Shown here: piece after piece, positions 1-6,585 of the stretch | Layout: each line of letters opens with the position of its first letter | Position numbering within the stretch: the first letter of the stretch is position 1 | Assembly (NCBI GenBank): GCA_027027675.1 | Contig: JALVKT010000085.1 | Coordinates: 1-13,467, forward strand | Direction of reading: 5' to 3' | From: Thermofilaceae archaeon | Lineage (GTDB): Archaea > Thermoproteota > Thermoprotei > Thermofilales > Thermofilaceae | Length of the DNA: 13,467 nt | Notes under the pieces: model-generated | Databases searched by the model: none | Told to the model about the DNA's origin: nothing | Seen by the model: the letters and a program-made list of their open reading frames with translations, nothing else | Translations under genes and position numbers: made by a program

Positions 1-35
1 TAAATTGGAAGGTGTGTTGGGTTGTGGGTAGCAAT

Positions 36-47
36 AGATTAATTTTG
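36..47 (+). promoter_or_regulatory. Possible TATA box for rpoL
   Basis: An AT-rich element (agattaattttg) lies about 40 nt upstream of the rpoL ATG. With the usual archaeal TATA-to-start distance of about 26 nt, transcription would begin near 67 and leave a leader of about 15 nt. The flanking DNA is very G/T-rich, so the AT island stands out, but this is a call by eye. Confidence 0.3.
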
Positions 48-81
48 TTTGTTTGGGTATGCGTTGTGTCGGTGTGTGTGC

Positions 82-360
82 ATGGTTGAGGTGGAGGTTG
101 TTAAGTATACGCGTGGCGTGTTGGAGGTGAGGGTTAGGGGGGAGGGGCATACGCTTCTCAACCTCCTTGTGGATGAGCTTAACAGGATGGAGGGTGTGGC
201 GGCTGCCTACCGTGTGGAGCACCCCTTGCTTGGGGTTGCGACGCTTATCGTGAGGGCTTCTGGCGGCGTGGATGCTTTGGAGGCTTTGAGGGAGGCTGAG
301 AGGAGGGTGCGTGAAAGGCTTGAGGAGTTTAAGGCGCAGGTTAAGGGGCAGCTGCGCTAG
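82..360 (+). CDS. rpoL: DNA-directed RNA polymerase subunit L (Rpo11/RpoL)
   Basis: Archaeal RNA polymerase subunit L, the counterpart of eukaryotic Rpb11, pairs with subunit D to form the platform on which the core enzyme assembles. The 92-residue product has the expected size. It carries the family's core, in which Gly-Glu-Gly-His-Thr-Leu-Leu-Asn-Leu-Leu is followed by a Val-Glu-His-Pro-Leu-Leu segment, and it ends in an amphipathic helix rich in Arg and Glu. I start it at the ATG at 82. The frame is open upstream to a candidate at 49, but that adds Cys-rich residues not typical of the family. The 3' end overlaps the next gene by 50 nt, which suggests cotranscription and coupled translation. 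Confidence 0.93.
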   Translation: MVEVEVVKYTRGVLEVRVRGEGHTLLNLLVDELNRMEGVAAAYRVEHPLLGVATLIVRASGGVDALEALREAERRVRERLEEFKAQVKGQLR

Positions 361-730
361 TTGCCTGAAGCAGCCTTTTCTCTACGATAAGCCTTTGGCC
401 AGGCTGGGCGACGCGGTGGTTAACTTTCTGGTTTCGGCGGCGCTTACGGTGTATGAGGGTAGGGCTGAGGGGGTAAAGGTTAGTGATAGGGTTTTGGACG
501 CCGTATACTCCTCGTCTCCCCTGGGGGGCTTGGGCGTGCTGCCGCGCGGGTTTAGGGGTGCGGATGTTGTTGAGGCTTTTTATGGGTGTCTCTGGCTCTG
601 CGGCGTGCTTGACGTGGAGCGTGAGGTGTGGGGCGTGGCGGGGTGCCTGGGGGAGGGGCTGGGGCTTGAGGAGTGCTTGGCTGAGAGTGTTAGAAGGCTT
701 GTGGGGAGGATTGGGGGCGGGAGAAAATAG
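311..730 (+). CDS. Small RNase III-like (Mini-III-like) protein, no dsRNA-binding domain
   Basis: The 139-residue product looks like a stand-alone RNase III catalytic fold. Leu-Gly-Asp-Ala-Val-Val (32-37) matches the Leu-Gly-Asp-Ala core of the RNase III signature. Ala-Asp-Val-Val-Glu-Ala-Phe-Tyr-Gly (84-92) matches the second catalytic block with its Asp-x-x-Glu. Three of the four metal-binding acidic residues therefore seem present (Asp34, Asp85, Glu88). The position of the remaining Glu, in Glu-Phe-Leu-Gly-Asp of classical enzymes, is Ala30, as in bacterial Mini-III. No dsRNA-binding domain follows. Archaeal proteins of this type are annotated as RNase III family; Pfam Ribonucleas_3_2 is my best guess. 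The GTG at 311 is preceded by a good ribosome-binding site (ggaggg) inside rpoL; TTG at 320 is an alternative. The substrate is unknown, with rRNA or tRNA processing the obvious inference. Confidence 0.68.
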   Translation: MKGLRSLRRRLRGSCASCLKQPFLYDKPLARLGDAVVNFLVSAALTVYEGRAEGVKVSDRVLDAVYSSSPLGGLGVLPRGFRGADVVEAFYGCLWLCGVLDVEREVWGVAGCLGEGLGLEECLAESVRRLVGRIGGGRK

Positions 731-735
731 GGTTT

Positions 736-903
736 TTACCTGCGCCTCCGCCTGGTGGCGGCGGCTTCGGCGTGGAGTATTCTCCGCCTGTAGTTTCTCC
801 AGTTGCGCCTCCTGGGCGGGAGGTTTTTCCTGGGCTTTGCGGGTATCTTGGGGGTGGCGTTCCTCACTTTTCCGGCTTTTGTGAGGCTTCCGTGGGACGG
901 CAT
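736..903 (-). CDS. 30S ribosomal protein S30e
   Basis: This is a short gene of 55 codons. The product begins Met-Pro-Ser-His-Gly-Ser-Leu-Thr-Lys-Ala-Gly-Lys-Val-Arg, continues through Thr-Pro-Lys-Ile-Pro, and has an Arg-Asn-Trp-Arg-Asn-Tyr block before a terminal run of five Arg. This is the hallmark pattern of S30e, a small basic protein of the archaeal and eukaryotic small ribosomal subunit (in eukaryotes made as a ubiquitin-like fusion, the FAU product). The start is the ATG at 903, preceded by a purine-rich aggtaggtag stretch and by a TATA-like element near 942. It converges on the RNase III-like gene with 5 nt between the stops and lies just downstream of the DUF505-like gene on the same strand. 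Its length makes it easy to miss in automatic gene calls. Confidence 0.92.
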   Translation of the reverse strand: MPSHGSLTKAGKVRNATPKIPAKPRKNLPPRRRNWRNYRRRILHAEAAATRRRRR

Positions 904-936
904 CGCTACCTACCTGGTGTTAGAGCCTCCGGGGGG

Positions 937-946
937 CGATAAAAAG
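937..946 (-). promoter_or_regulatory. Probable TATA box for S30e
   Basis: The reverse strand reads ctttttatcg. A start about 26 nt downstream would fall near 916 and leave a leader of roughly 13 nt before the ATG at 903. The element sits between the stop of the DUF505-like gene and S30e, so S30e could have its own promoter and need not depend on read-through. Confidence 0.45.
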
Positions 947-953
947 GTTGCCG

Positions 954-2657
954 TTACTCTCCCTTTTCGGCGGCGGAGACGCGCGCCATGTCCTCTACTA
1001 CTTCTAGGAGTGTTTTTCCGCTTTCTGTTAGCCCTGTTTTTCCTAGGAAGCCGGCCCGCCTGGCGAGTATAAGGGCTGTCTTGACGGTGTCTATGTCTAG
1101 TTTTAGCGTGTTTATGAGTTCCGCCGGGTCGTCGAGGCCTGTCTGGGACACGGCTTTTAGGACCTTTATGAGGACGGGGTGTATGGGCACGGCTATCCCT
1201 GTGTCCACTCCTATCACGGTGGTCTTCACCTTCTCGCCTATGGGCGTGGCCACTAGGAATCCGACGCCGGTGGTCTTTACGAGCCCCCTTGTCTCCAGCT
1301 TTTCGAGGGCTTTCTCTACGTCGCCGCTGTACCTCTTGAACGACGCTATTATCCTTCCCCTCTCCACGGCCCTGCCGCTGGGCAGCCTCTTGAGTATGAG
1401 CGCCTCGAGGCCTGTGAGGAAGACGCTCTTCTCGCCCTCCCTGGCCGCCTGGGCCAGCGCCCTGCCGTACCTTGTGGGGCCGCCTATTCCGAGGAGGCCC
1501 TCGTCCCTGCCCTTCTCGACCCATTCCTCGGTTGAGCCGCGCCCGGAGTCGTACTCGACGAGTGCCCTTGCGGCGAGGGTGGAGGAGGGTCTGCCGTTGC
1601 TTGCATCGAGTATCCTTTTCCCGTGGTCCGTGAGCCTAACGACTTCCTTCTTGTTGAAGATTGTCCGTTCCACGAGGCCCATGGCTTCGAGGTGGTAGAG
1701 CGTGAGCGTTACGCTGTAGTACTCGCCGGTCCACCTGTCCTGTAGCTCCTCCTTGAGCTTTTTGGGTGTGGGGGCCTCCTCGGGGTTTGACTCGGCCTTT
1801 TTCCACCGCTTTGTGATCGTGTCTAGGAGTTGCAGCTCGCTCTGGGAGAGGGAGAAGGGCGGCGTCTCCTCCGGGTGGTTCAGGAGTTTCCACGCGTTCA
1901 GGGCCATGCGGGCGGCTGGGCGTGGGGCCCCGGTGCTTGAGGTGTAGCCCAGCTTGCCCAGGAGTGCCTGTTCGGAGGCCGCGAGTTTTTCCCCTGAGAG
2001 GAGCTTTTCGAGCATAGCCTTTATGTTGGCGTCGAGGAGCAGGGGGGAGTCGGCGTTAAGGTTTAGCTGCTGTAGCGCGCGTCTAAGGAGCCTGCCGGGC
2101 CTTGTGAGCGCTGCGAAGTGGCCCAGGGGGATGCTTGAGGCGAGGAGCCCCATTGCCTCGAGGCTGTCCGTGAGGTCGGACTTGTAGTAGGTGTTCGCCG
2201 CTGGCCCCTCGGGCAGCGCGGTGATGAGCCTGGCGATGGGCTTTGACACGTGGAGCCGCCTAGTCATCTTTGAGAGTGCCTCGGCGAACTCGTGGGCTTC
2301 GAGTGCCAGCTCGTCGCCCTCTAGGAAGCCCCGCTCCTCCAGTATGGGGCGCCAGTGGCCGGGTATGAAGCCTTCCGCCTCGATCACGCTGGTGATCATC
2401 GTGTATATTCTCGTGTCGACCCATGGGTCGGCTGAGGGGCGGCCTAGGCTGAGCCAGGCCTCGCGTACCCTAAAGGCCTGCGGGGTTATCCTGAAGGTTT
2501 CCCGGCCCAGGAGGTCTACGAGGCCCTGCACGTACATGTCGAATAGCGTTTTTGCGAGTTCCTTGCGGTCTAGGGCTTTCTCGGCGTCTTTGACCGTGAA
2601 CTCGTCCCTGCCGAGGGTGTCCAGTATTTGGAGCATTGCCTGTGATATGTACACCAA
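954..2657 (-). CDS. DUF505-like multi-winged-helix protein
   Basis: A 567-residue soluble protein with no signal peptide or membrane segment. The overall pattern (start Met-Val-Tyr-Ile-Ser, several winged-helix-like blocks) resembles the archaeal DUF505 family of unknown function; I recognise this by eye only. At least four segments read as helix-turn-helix plus wing: about 7-70, 273-352, 413-480 and 492-558. Each has a 'helix, Leu-x-x-x-Gly-Leu/Phe, beta strands, Leu-Thr-x-x-Gly-Lys' type ending. A fifth may lie at 139-195. This suggests a nucleic-acid-binding or protein-docking scaffold, but no catalytic motif is visible. The start is TTG at 2657, with an adjacent in-frame GTG at 2654 as an alternative. 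It is transcribed divergently from gatDE, sharing the 146-nt spacer. Confidence 0.62.
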   Translation of the reverse strand: MVYISQAMLQILDTLGRDEFTVKDAEKALDRKELAKTLFDMYVQGLVDLLGRETFRITPQAFRVREAWLSLGRPSADPWVDTRIYTMITSVIEAEGFIPGHWRPILEERGFLEGDELALEAHEFAEALSKMTRRLHVSKPIARLITALPEGPAANTYYKSDLTDSLEAMGLLASSIPLGHFAALTRPGRLLRRALQQLNLNADSPLLLDANIKAMLEKLLSGEKLAASEQALLGKLGYTSSTGAPRPAARMALNAWKLLNHPEETPPFSLSQSELQLLDTITKRWKKAESNPEEAPTPKKLKEELQDRWTGEYYSVTLTLYHLEAMGLVERTIFNKKEVVRLTDHGKRILDASNGRPSSTLAARALVEYDSGRGSTEEWVEKGRDEGLLGIGGPTRYGRALAQAAREGEKSVFLTGLEALILKRLPSGRAVERGRIIASFKRYSGDVEKALEKLETRGLVKTTGVGFLVATPIGEKVKTTVIGVDTGIAVPIHPVLIKVLKAVSQTGLDDPAELINTLKLDIDTVKTALILARRAGFLGKTGLTESGKTLLEVVEDMARVSAAEKGE

Positions 2658-2691
2658 GACTTGTGCACCGTTATGGGAGAGGGCTGGTATC

Positions 2692-2702
2692 TTTATATTT
2701 AT
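2692..2702 (-). promoter_or_regulatory. TATA box for the DUF505-like gene
   Basis: The reverse strand reads aaatataaag. It is centred near 2697, so transcription should begin around 2671, about 14 nt before the TTG start at 2657. It lies in the divergent spacer shared with gatD. Confidence 0.5.
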
Positions 2703-2740
2703 TTGGTGTATAACGCTTAACCATTATTATATCCACGATG

Positions 2741-2747
2741 TATATAA
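2741..2747 (+). promoter_or_regulatory. Candidate TATA box for gatDE
   Basis: The sequence tatataa is a near-consensus archaeal TATA element and predicts a start near 2770 with a leader of about 34 nt before the gatD ATG. A second candidate, ctttatcc at 2764-2771, would give a leader of about 10 nt. I cannot choose between them from sequence alone. Confidence 0.45.
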
Positions 2748-2803
2748 GGCGGCGGAAGGCCACCTTTATCCATGACCCCGACGGTTTATGAACGCTGGTT
2801 CCG

Positions 2804-4150
2804 ATGAGCGTTGAGAACTACGGCCCCCTGGTTAAAGAGCTGCTTGAGAAGAGCGGGGCGACGGTCTTCGACGAGGTCTCCCTGGAGACGCGTGACGGCT
2901 TAAAGCTGGAAGGAGTGATAATGCCGAGGCCCGAGGTGGGCGACCCCGACGTGCTCGTATTGAAGCTTGGGAACGGCTACAACGTCGGCGTCCACGCGGG
3001 CAGGGTTTCCAGCCTAGAGGTTGTGGGGCGGCGGGAGCCTGCACCCCTGGTTGAGCTGAGCAGGCCCCGGGGCCTCGAGGGGCTGCCAAAGGTGTTCTTC
3101 ATAGGCACTGGCGGCACGATCGCGTCGCGCATAGACTATAAGACTGGCGCCGTGTACCCGTTCTTCTCCGCGGAGGAGATATACTCCATGGTTCCGGAGC
3201 TGGAGGAGATCGCCTATATCGAGGCTGAAACCCTCTTCAGCATTTTCAGCGAGGACATGACGCCGGCCCACTGGCAGAGGCTGGCGGAGGAGGTAGCGTC
3301 GGTGTATAGGCGCGAGGCGCCCCGGGGCGTGGTTGTAGCGCACGGGACGGACACGATGCATTACAGCGCCGCCGCGCTCGGCTTCGCGGTGAGGAGGGCC
3401 CCCGGCCCGGTCGTGTTTGTGGGGGCGCAGCGCTCATCTGACAGGCCTTCCAGCGACTCCGCCTTTAACGTTATAGGCGCCACCGTGACGGCCATTGAGG
3501 CGCCGTTCGCCGAGTCTGTTATAGCGATGCATGGGAGCGTGAGCGACGACGTGATACTTGTGCACCGGGGGGTGAAGGCGAGGAAGATGCATACGAGTAG
3601 GCGGGACGCGTTTATGTCGATAAACTCTCTCCCGCTGGCCGAGGTCGAGGTGCCCTCGCGGAGGTTCAAGATGGTTGCGTCGAGGTACCGGGGGAGGAGC
3701 GACGAGGTCGAGGTGGAGCCGCGGTTTAGCGACAGGGTCGCCCTGGTGAAGTACTACCCGGGCATGAAGGGTGATGTTCTCGAGTGGCTAGTTGAGCGGG
3801 GCTATCGGGGTATAGTTTTAGAGGGCACCGGGCTGGGCCACGTGGGGACGCACCTCTTGGAGGCTGTTAGGAGGGCCGTGAGGGAGGGCGTTGTCGTGGC
3901 GATGGCTTCTCAGTGCATATGGGGCAGGGTTAACATGAACGTTTACCGTACGGGCGTGGAGCTTCTTAGGGCCGGCGTGTTGCCGGCGGGTGACATGACC
4001 CCTGAGACGGCCTATGTAAAGCTTAGCTGGGTTCTTGGGCAGACGGAAGAGTTCGAGGAGGCGCGCCGCCTGTTCGCGGAAAACCTTTCCTACGAGTATG
4101 AGGAGCGCTCTGAGTACAGGTTTTACCCGGGGGCGAGGTGGTGGGCTTGA
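2804..4150 (+). CDS. gatD: Glutamyl-tRNA(Gln) amidotransferase subunit D
   Basis: GatD is the amidase half of the archaeal GatDE enzyme. It releases ammonia from an amide donor so that GatE can turn Glu-tRNA(Gln) into Gln-tRNA(Gln), the archaeal route to charged glutamine tRNA. The 448-residue protein has the expected layout: a small beta-rich N-terminal domain (about 1-85) and an L-asparaginase-type domain from about 95. The asparaginase signature Gly-Thr-Gly-Gly-Thr-Ile-Ala-Ser is at 101-108 and supplies the Thr nucleophile. The second catalytic block, His-Gly-Thr-Asp-Thr-Met, is at 180-185, and a conserved Lys of the tetrad lies at 258 or 261. The N-terminal extension and the gatE gene directly downstream separate it from a plain asparaginase. 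Start is the ATG at 2804; no strong ribosome-binding site precedes it, as fits the first gene of an archaeal operon. Confidence 0.96.
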   Translation: MSVENYGPLVKELLEKSGATVFDEVSLETRDGLKLEGVIMPRPEVGDPDVLVLKLGNGYNVGVHAGRVSSLEVVGRREPAPLVELSRPRGLEGLPKVFFIGTGGTIASRIDYKTGAVYPFFSAEEIYSMVPELEEIAYIEAETLFSIFSEDMTPAHWQRLAEEVASVYRREAPRGVVVAHGTDTMHYSAAALGFAVRRAPGPVVFVGAQRSSDRPSSDSAFNVIGATVTAIEAPFAESVIAMHGSVSDDVILVHRGVKARKMHTSRRDAFMSINSLPLAEVEVPSRRFKMVASRYRGRSDEVEVEPRFSDRVALVKYYPGMKGDVLEWLVERGYRGIVLEGTGLGHVGTHLLEAVRRAVREGVVVAMASQCIWGRVNMNVYRTGVELLRAGVLPAGDMTPETAYVKLSWVLGQTEEFEEARRLFAENLSYEYEERSEYRFYPGARWWA

Positions 4151-6078
4151 AGCTTGACTACAAGGCTATAGGGCTTAAGTGCGGCATAGAGATACACCAG
4201 ATGCTCGACACGAGGGCCAAGCTGTTCTGCGGGTGCCCCACCAGGCTTAGGAGGGACGAGGGGGACTACACGTTTCTGAGGTGGCTCAGGCCGACGAGGA
4301 GCGAGGTTGGGGAGATGGACCCCGCCGCGTACTTCGAGTTCAAGAAGGGCGTCCACTTCCTCTACGAGGGCTACCACGACAACACGTGCCTCGTGGAGAT
4401 GGACGAGGAGCCGCCCCACGACATGAACAGGGAGGCGTTGGAGCTGGCGCTCCTCTTCTCCCTGCTGGTCGGCGGCCACCCGCTCGACGAGATATACACT
4501 ATGAGGAAGATAGTCATCGACGGCTCCAACACGACGGGCTTTCAGCGGACGGCCCTCGTCTCCCTGGGCGGGAGCATAGACATCGGGGGTAAAAAGGTTG
4601 GGATTCAGACCGTGTGCCTCGAGGAGGACGCCGCCCGCCGCGTCGGCGAGGAGAGGGCGGAGAGGCTTGTCCGATACAGGCTTGACAGGATGGGTATACC
4701 CCTGATAGAGGTGGCGACGGCGCCTGACATTGAAACCCCCGAGGAGGCGCGGGCTGCCGCGCACCGCATAGGGCTCCTCCTGCGCTCCCTGGGGAGGGTG
4801 AAGAGGGGGCTGGGCTCCATAAGGCAGGACTTGAACGTGTCCATCAGGGGCGGCGCGAAGATCGAGATTAAGGGTGTGCAGTACCTGGACCTGATACCGC
4901 GCATAGTGGAGCTGGAGGCTCTCCGCCAGCTCCGCCTCCTCGAGATAAGGGACGAGCTTGCGCGCCGCGGCGTCAAGGAGGAGGATCTCGAGTTTAAGCC
5001 CGTCGACGTGACCGACGTGTTTTCGGGCACGAAGTCTAAGATTGCCCGGCGAGCGCTAGCGCGGGGCGGCGTAGCGTTAGCCCTGAGGCTGCACGGCTTT
5101 TCGGGCCTACTGGGCAGGGAGATTCAGCCGGGGAGGAGGCTTGGAACCGAGCTTGCCGATAGGGCTAGGTACTGGGCCGGCGTCGGCGGGCTCTTCCACA
5201 GCGATGAGCTGCCGAAGTATGGGATAACGGAGGGGGAGGTTGAGGCTGTTAAGGAGAGGCTTAGGTGCGGCGAGGGGGACGCGTTCATACTCGTGTTTGA
5301 CGAGAGGGAGAGGGCGTTGAAGGCTTTGAGGGCAGCCTGGGAGCGCGCAGTGGAGGCTTTGAAGGGTGTGCCGGAGGAGACGCGTGGCGCCAACCCGGAC
5401 GGCACGACAAGGTTTCTGAGGCCGAGGCCGGGCAGCGCGAGGATGTACCCTGAGACGGACATAAGGCCTATCAGGGTTACGGGTGAGTGGCTCGAGGAGC
5501 TTAGGGGCAAGCTCCCGGAGAAGCCGGAGAGGGTGTGGCGTAGGCTAGTGGAGGAGTACGGGCTTTCAAAGGAGCTGGCCAAGGAGGTGTTCAACTCCCC
5601 CTACCTCTACCTGTTCGAGGAGCTCGTGGAGGAGCTCAAGGTTCCCCCGAGCCTGGCGGCGGCGACGCTCACTAACACCCTGAAGAGCCTATCGAGGGAC
5701 GGGGTGCCCGTGGAAAACCTGAGCGAGGAGAGGATCAAGGATGCTCTGAGGCTCGTGGTGAGGGGGGAGATAGCAAAGGAGGCTCTGCCAGACCTCCTGG
5801 CCGCGGCTGCCCGGGAGCCGGAGAAGCCTGTGGAGGAGATAGCTAGGGAGGCCGGGCTCAGGGCGATGAGCGTCGAGGAGCTGGACTCCATTATACGCTC
5901 CACGATAGAGGAGAACCGTAAAGCCGTGGAGGAGAGGGGTGAACGGGCCTTCGGGCTCCTAATGGGCCGCGTCATGTCAAAGGTCAGGGGGAGGATAGAC
6001 GGTAAGATTGTGGCCCAGGAGCTCCGCAGAATCTTGAGGGAAACTATCTCCTCTTCTTCCGCGGAGAACTCCTCCTAA
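4147..6078 (+). CDS. gatE: Glutamyl-tRNA(Gln) amidotransferase subunit E
   Basis: GatE binds Glu-tRNA(Gln), activates the glutamyl group with ATP and transfers the ammonia made by GatD. The product, about 643 residues, shows the GatB/GatE cradle domain with Gly-Ile-Glu-Ile-His-Gln near the N-terminus and Gly-Ile-Pro-Leu-Ile-Glu further on. An inserted GAD-type domain, as in bacterial AspRS, follows at about 285-395 and distinguishes GatE from GatB. The C-terminal YqeY-like helical tail holds Gly-Arg-Val-Met-Ser-Lys-Val-Arg-Gly. I prefer the TTG at 4147: it overlaps the gatD stop by 4 nt (ttga) and has gaggtg 6 nt upstream. GTG at 4138 or 4141 are alternatives and would add two or three residues. 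The 3' end overlaps the SRP19 gene on the opposite strand by 35 nt. Confidence 0.95.
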   Translation: MKLDYKAIGLKCGIEIHQMLDTRAKLFCGCPTRLRRDEGDYTFLRWLRPTRSEVGEMDPAAYFEFKKGVHFLYEGYHDNTCLVEMDEEPPHDMNREALELALLFSLLVGGHPLDEIYTMRKIVIDGSNTTGFQRTALVSLGGSIDIGGKKVGIQTVCLEEDAARRVGEERAERLVRYRLDRMGIPLIEVATAPDIETPEEARAAAHRIGLLLRSLGRVKRGLGSIRQDLNVSIRGGAKIEIKGVQYLDLIPRIVELEALRQLRLLEIRDELARRGVKEEDLEFKPVDVTDVFSGTKSKIARRALARGGVALALRLHGFSGLLGREIQPGRRLGTELADRARYWAGVGGLFHSDELPKYGITEGEVEAVKERLRCGEGDAFILVFDERERALKALRAAWERAVEALKGVPEETRGANPDGTTRFLRPRPGSARMYPETDIRPIRVTGEWLEELRGKLPEKPERVWRRLVEEYGLSKELAKEVFNSPYLYLFEELVEELKVPPSLAAATLTNTLKSLSRDGVPVENLSEERIKDALRLVVRGEIAKEALPDLLAAAAREPEKPVEEIAREAGLRAMSVEELDSIIRSTIEENRKAVEERGERAFGLLMGRVMSKVRGRIDGKIVAQELRRILRETISSSSAENSS

Positions 6079-6355
6079 TCTTCACAAGCTCTCCACCTAT
6101 ACGGTACAGCACTTCCCTCTTTTTCTCGCCCTCCGCCTCCACCACTACCCTGCCGCCCTCCTCAAACCACCAAGCCGGGTACCGCTTATCAGGTTCAACG
6201 ACAACCTTGTACCCTGCCCGCCTAGCAGCCTCGGCAACCTCGTCGAGCCTCGGCTTCTCCACAGCCAAGCGCCTGGGGACACGGCGCCCCTCGCTCCAGC
6301 TTTTTTCAGCGTCAAAGTACACAGTCCACACGATATAGCCGCGCCTCCTCTTCAC
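6044..6355 (-). CDS. srp19: Signal recognition particle 19 kDa protein (SRP19)
   Basis: SRP19 binds the tips of helices 6 and 8 of 7S RNA and lets SRP54 join, building the cytoplasmic particle that targets membrane and secreted proteins to the Sec translocon. The product has the family core: Tyr-Ile-Val-Trp-Thr-Val-Tyr-Phe-Asp, then Ser-Glu-Gly-Arg-Arg-Val-Pro-Arg, then a Leu-Asp-Glu-Val-Ala helix and Gly-Tyr-Lys-Val-Val-Val-Glu. The C-terminus is very basic, as expected for an RNA binder. I choose GTG at 6355 (103 residues), with ggtggg just upstream and a TATA-like gtattaat about 38 nt upstream. A TTG at 6388 is possible but would sit against that TATA element. The end overlaps gatE on the other strand. 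Confidence 0.9.
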   Translation of the reverse strand: MKRRRGYIVWTVYFDAEKSWSEGRRVPRRLAVEKPRLDEVAEAARRAGYKVVVEPDKRYPAWWFEEGGRVVVEAEGEKKREVLYRIGGELVKIRRSSPRKKRR

Positions 6356-6388
6356 GCGAATCCCACCACTACCTATGGGGACGGGCAA

Positions 6389-6397
6389 GATTAATAC
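6389..6397 (+). promoter_or_regulatory. AT-rich element between SRP19 and tRNA-Leu
   Basis: The sequence gattaatac is the main AT-rich patch between the divergent SRP19 gene and tRNA-Leu. It could serve as a TATA box in either direction: about 33 nt upstream of the tRNA 5' end at 6429, and about 38 nt upstream of the SRP19 GTG at 6355. A second weaker patch, ctaataag, lies at 6412-6419. Confidence 0.3.
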
Positions 6398-6428
6398 CCC
6401 CTACTGCGGCGCTAATAAGTGAGGCACA

Positions 6429-6531
6429 GCGGGGGTGCCCGAGCCTGGACAAAGGGGGCGGACTTAAGACCTCACGCTGGGAAATCCGCTGGCGTAGGCC
6501 TTCCCGGGTTCGAAGCCCGGCCCCCGCACCA
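6429..6531 (+). tRNA. tRNA-Leu (anticodon UAA), with a 15-nt intron and encoded CCA
   Basis: The acceptor stem pairs gcggggg (6429-6435) with cccccgc (6521-6527), followed by discriminator A at 6528 and an encoded CCA at 6529-6531. The T arm is ccggg-ttcgaag-cccgg. The anticodon stem gcgga (6458-6462) pairs not with the sequence 7 nt on but with tccgc at 6485-6489, so about 15 nt must be removed. Splicing restores the loop cttaaga with anticodon TAA at 6465-6467. The long variable arm (tggcgtaggcctt) is typical of leucine tRNA. The mature body is 85 nt plus CCA. Confidence 0.95.
6469..6483 (+). other. Probable intron of tRNA-Leu at position 37/38
   Basis: Removing acctcacgctgggaa joins position 37 (G6468) to 38 (A6484) and restores a perfect 5-bp anticodon stem. 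Position 37/38 is the canonical place for archaeal tRNA introns, cut by the splicing endonuclease. The boundary can slide by 1 nt because of the repeated A. Ctca/tggg inside it can form a short hairpin. I could not draw a full bulge-helix-bulge by eye, so a relaxed form is likely. Confidence 0.75.
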
Positions 6532-6585
6532 CTTCTACGGGCGTAAAGAACATAAGCCCGGCGCTCCGTGAGTGTTGGGGATATT

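Noticed and set aside
803..1072. Plus-strand hydrophobic 89-codon frame that might suggest a small membrane protein
   Set aside because: It is opposite S30e and the end of the DUF505-like gene; S30e on the reverse strand is a clear family match.
910..1524. Second reverse-strand frame of 204 codons inside the DUF505-like gene
   Set aside because: Extremely Arg/Gly/His-rich and out of phase with the 567-residue frame; a composition artefact.
988..1698. Plus-strand open frame of 236 codons opposite the DUF505-like gene
   Set aside because: Ser/Pro/Arg-rich translation typical of an antisense shadow in GC-rich coding DNA; the reverse-strand frame reads as a structured protein.
4123..4764. Reverse-strand 213-codon frame opposite gatE
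   Set aside because: GatE is unambiguous, and the antisense product shows no recognisable domain.
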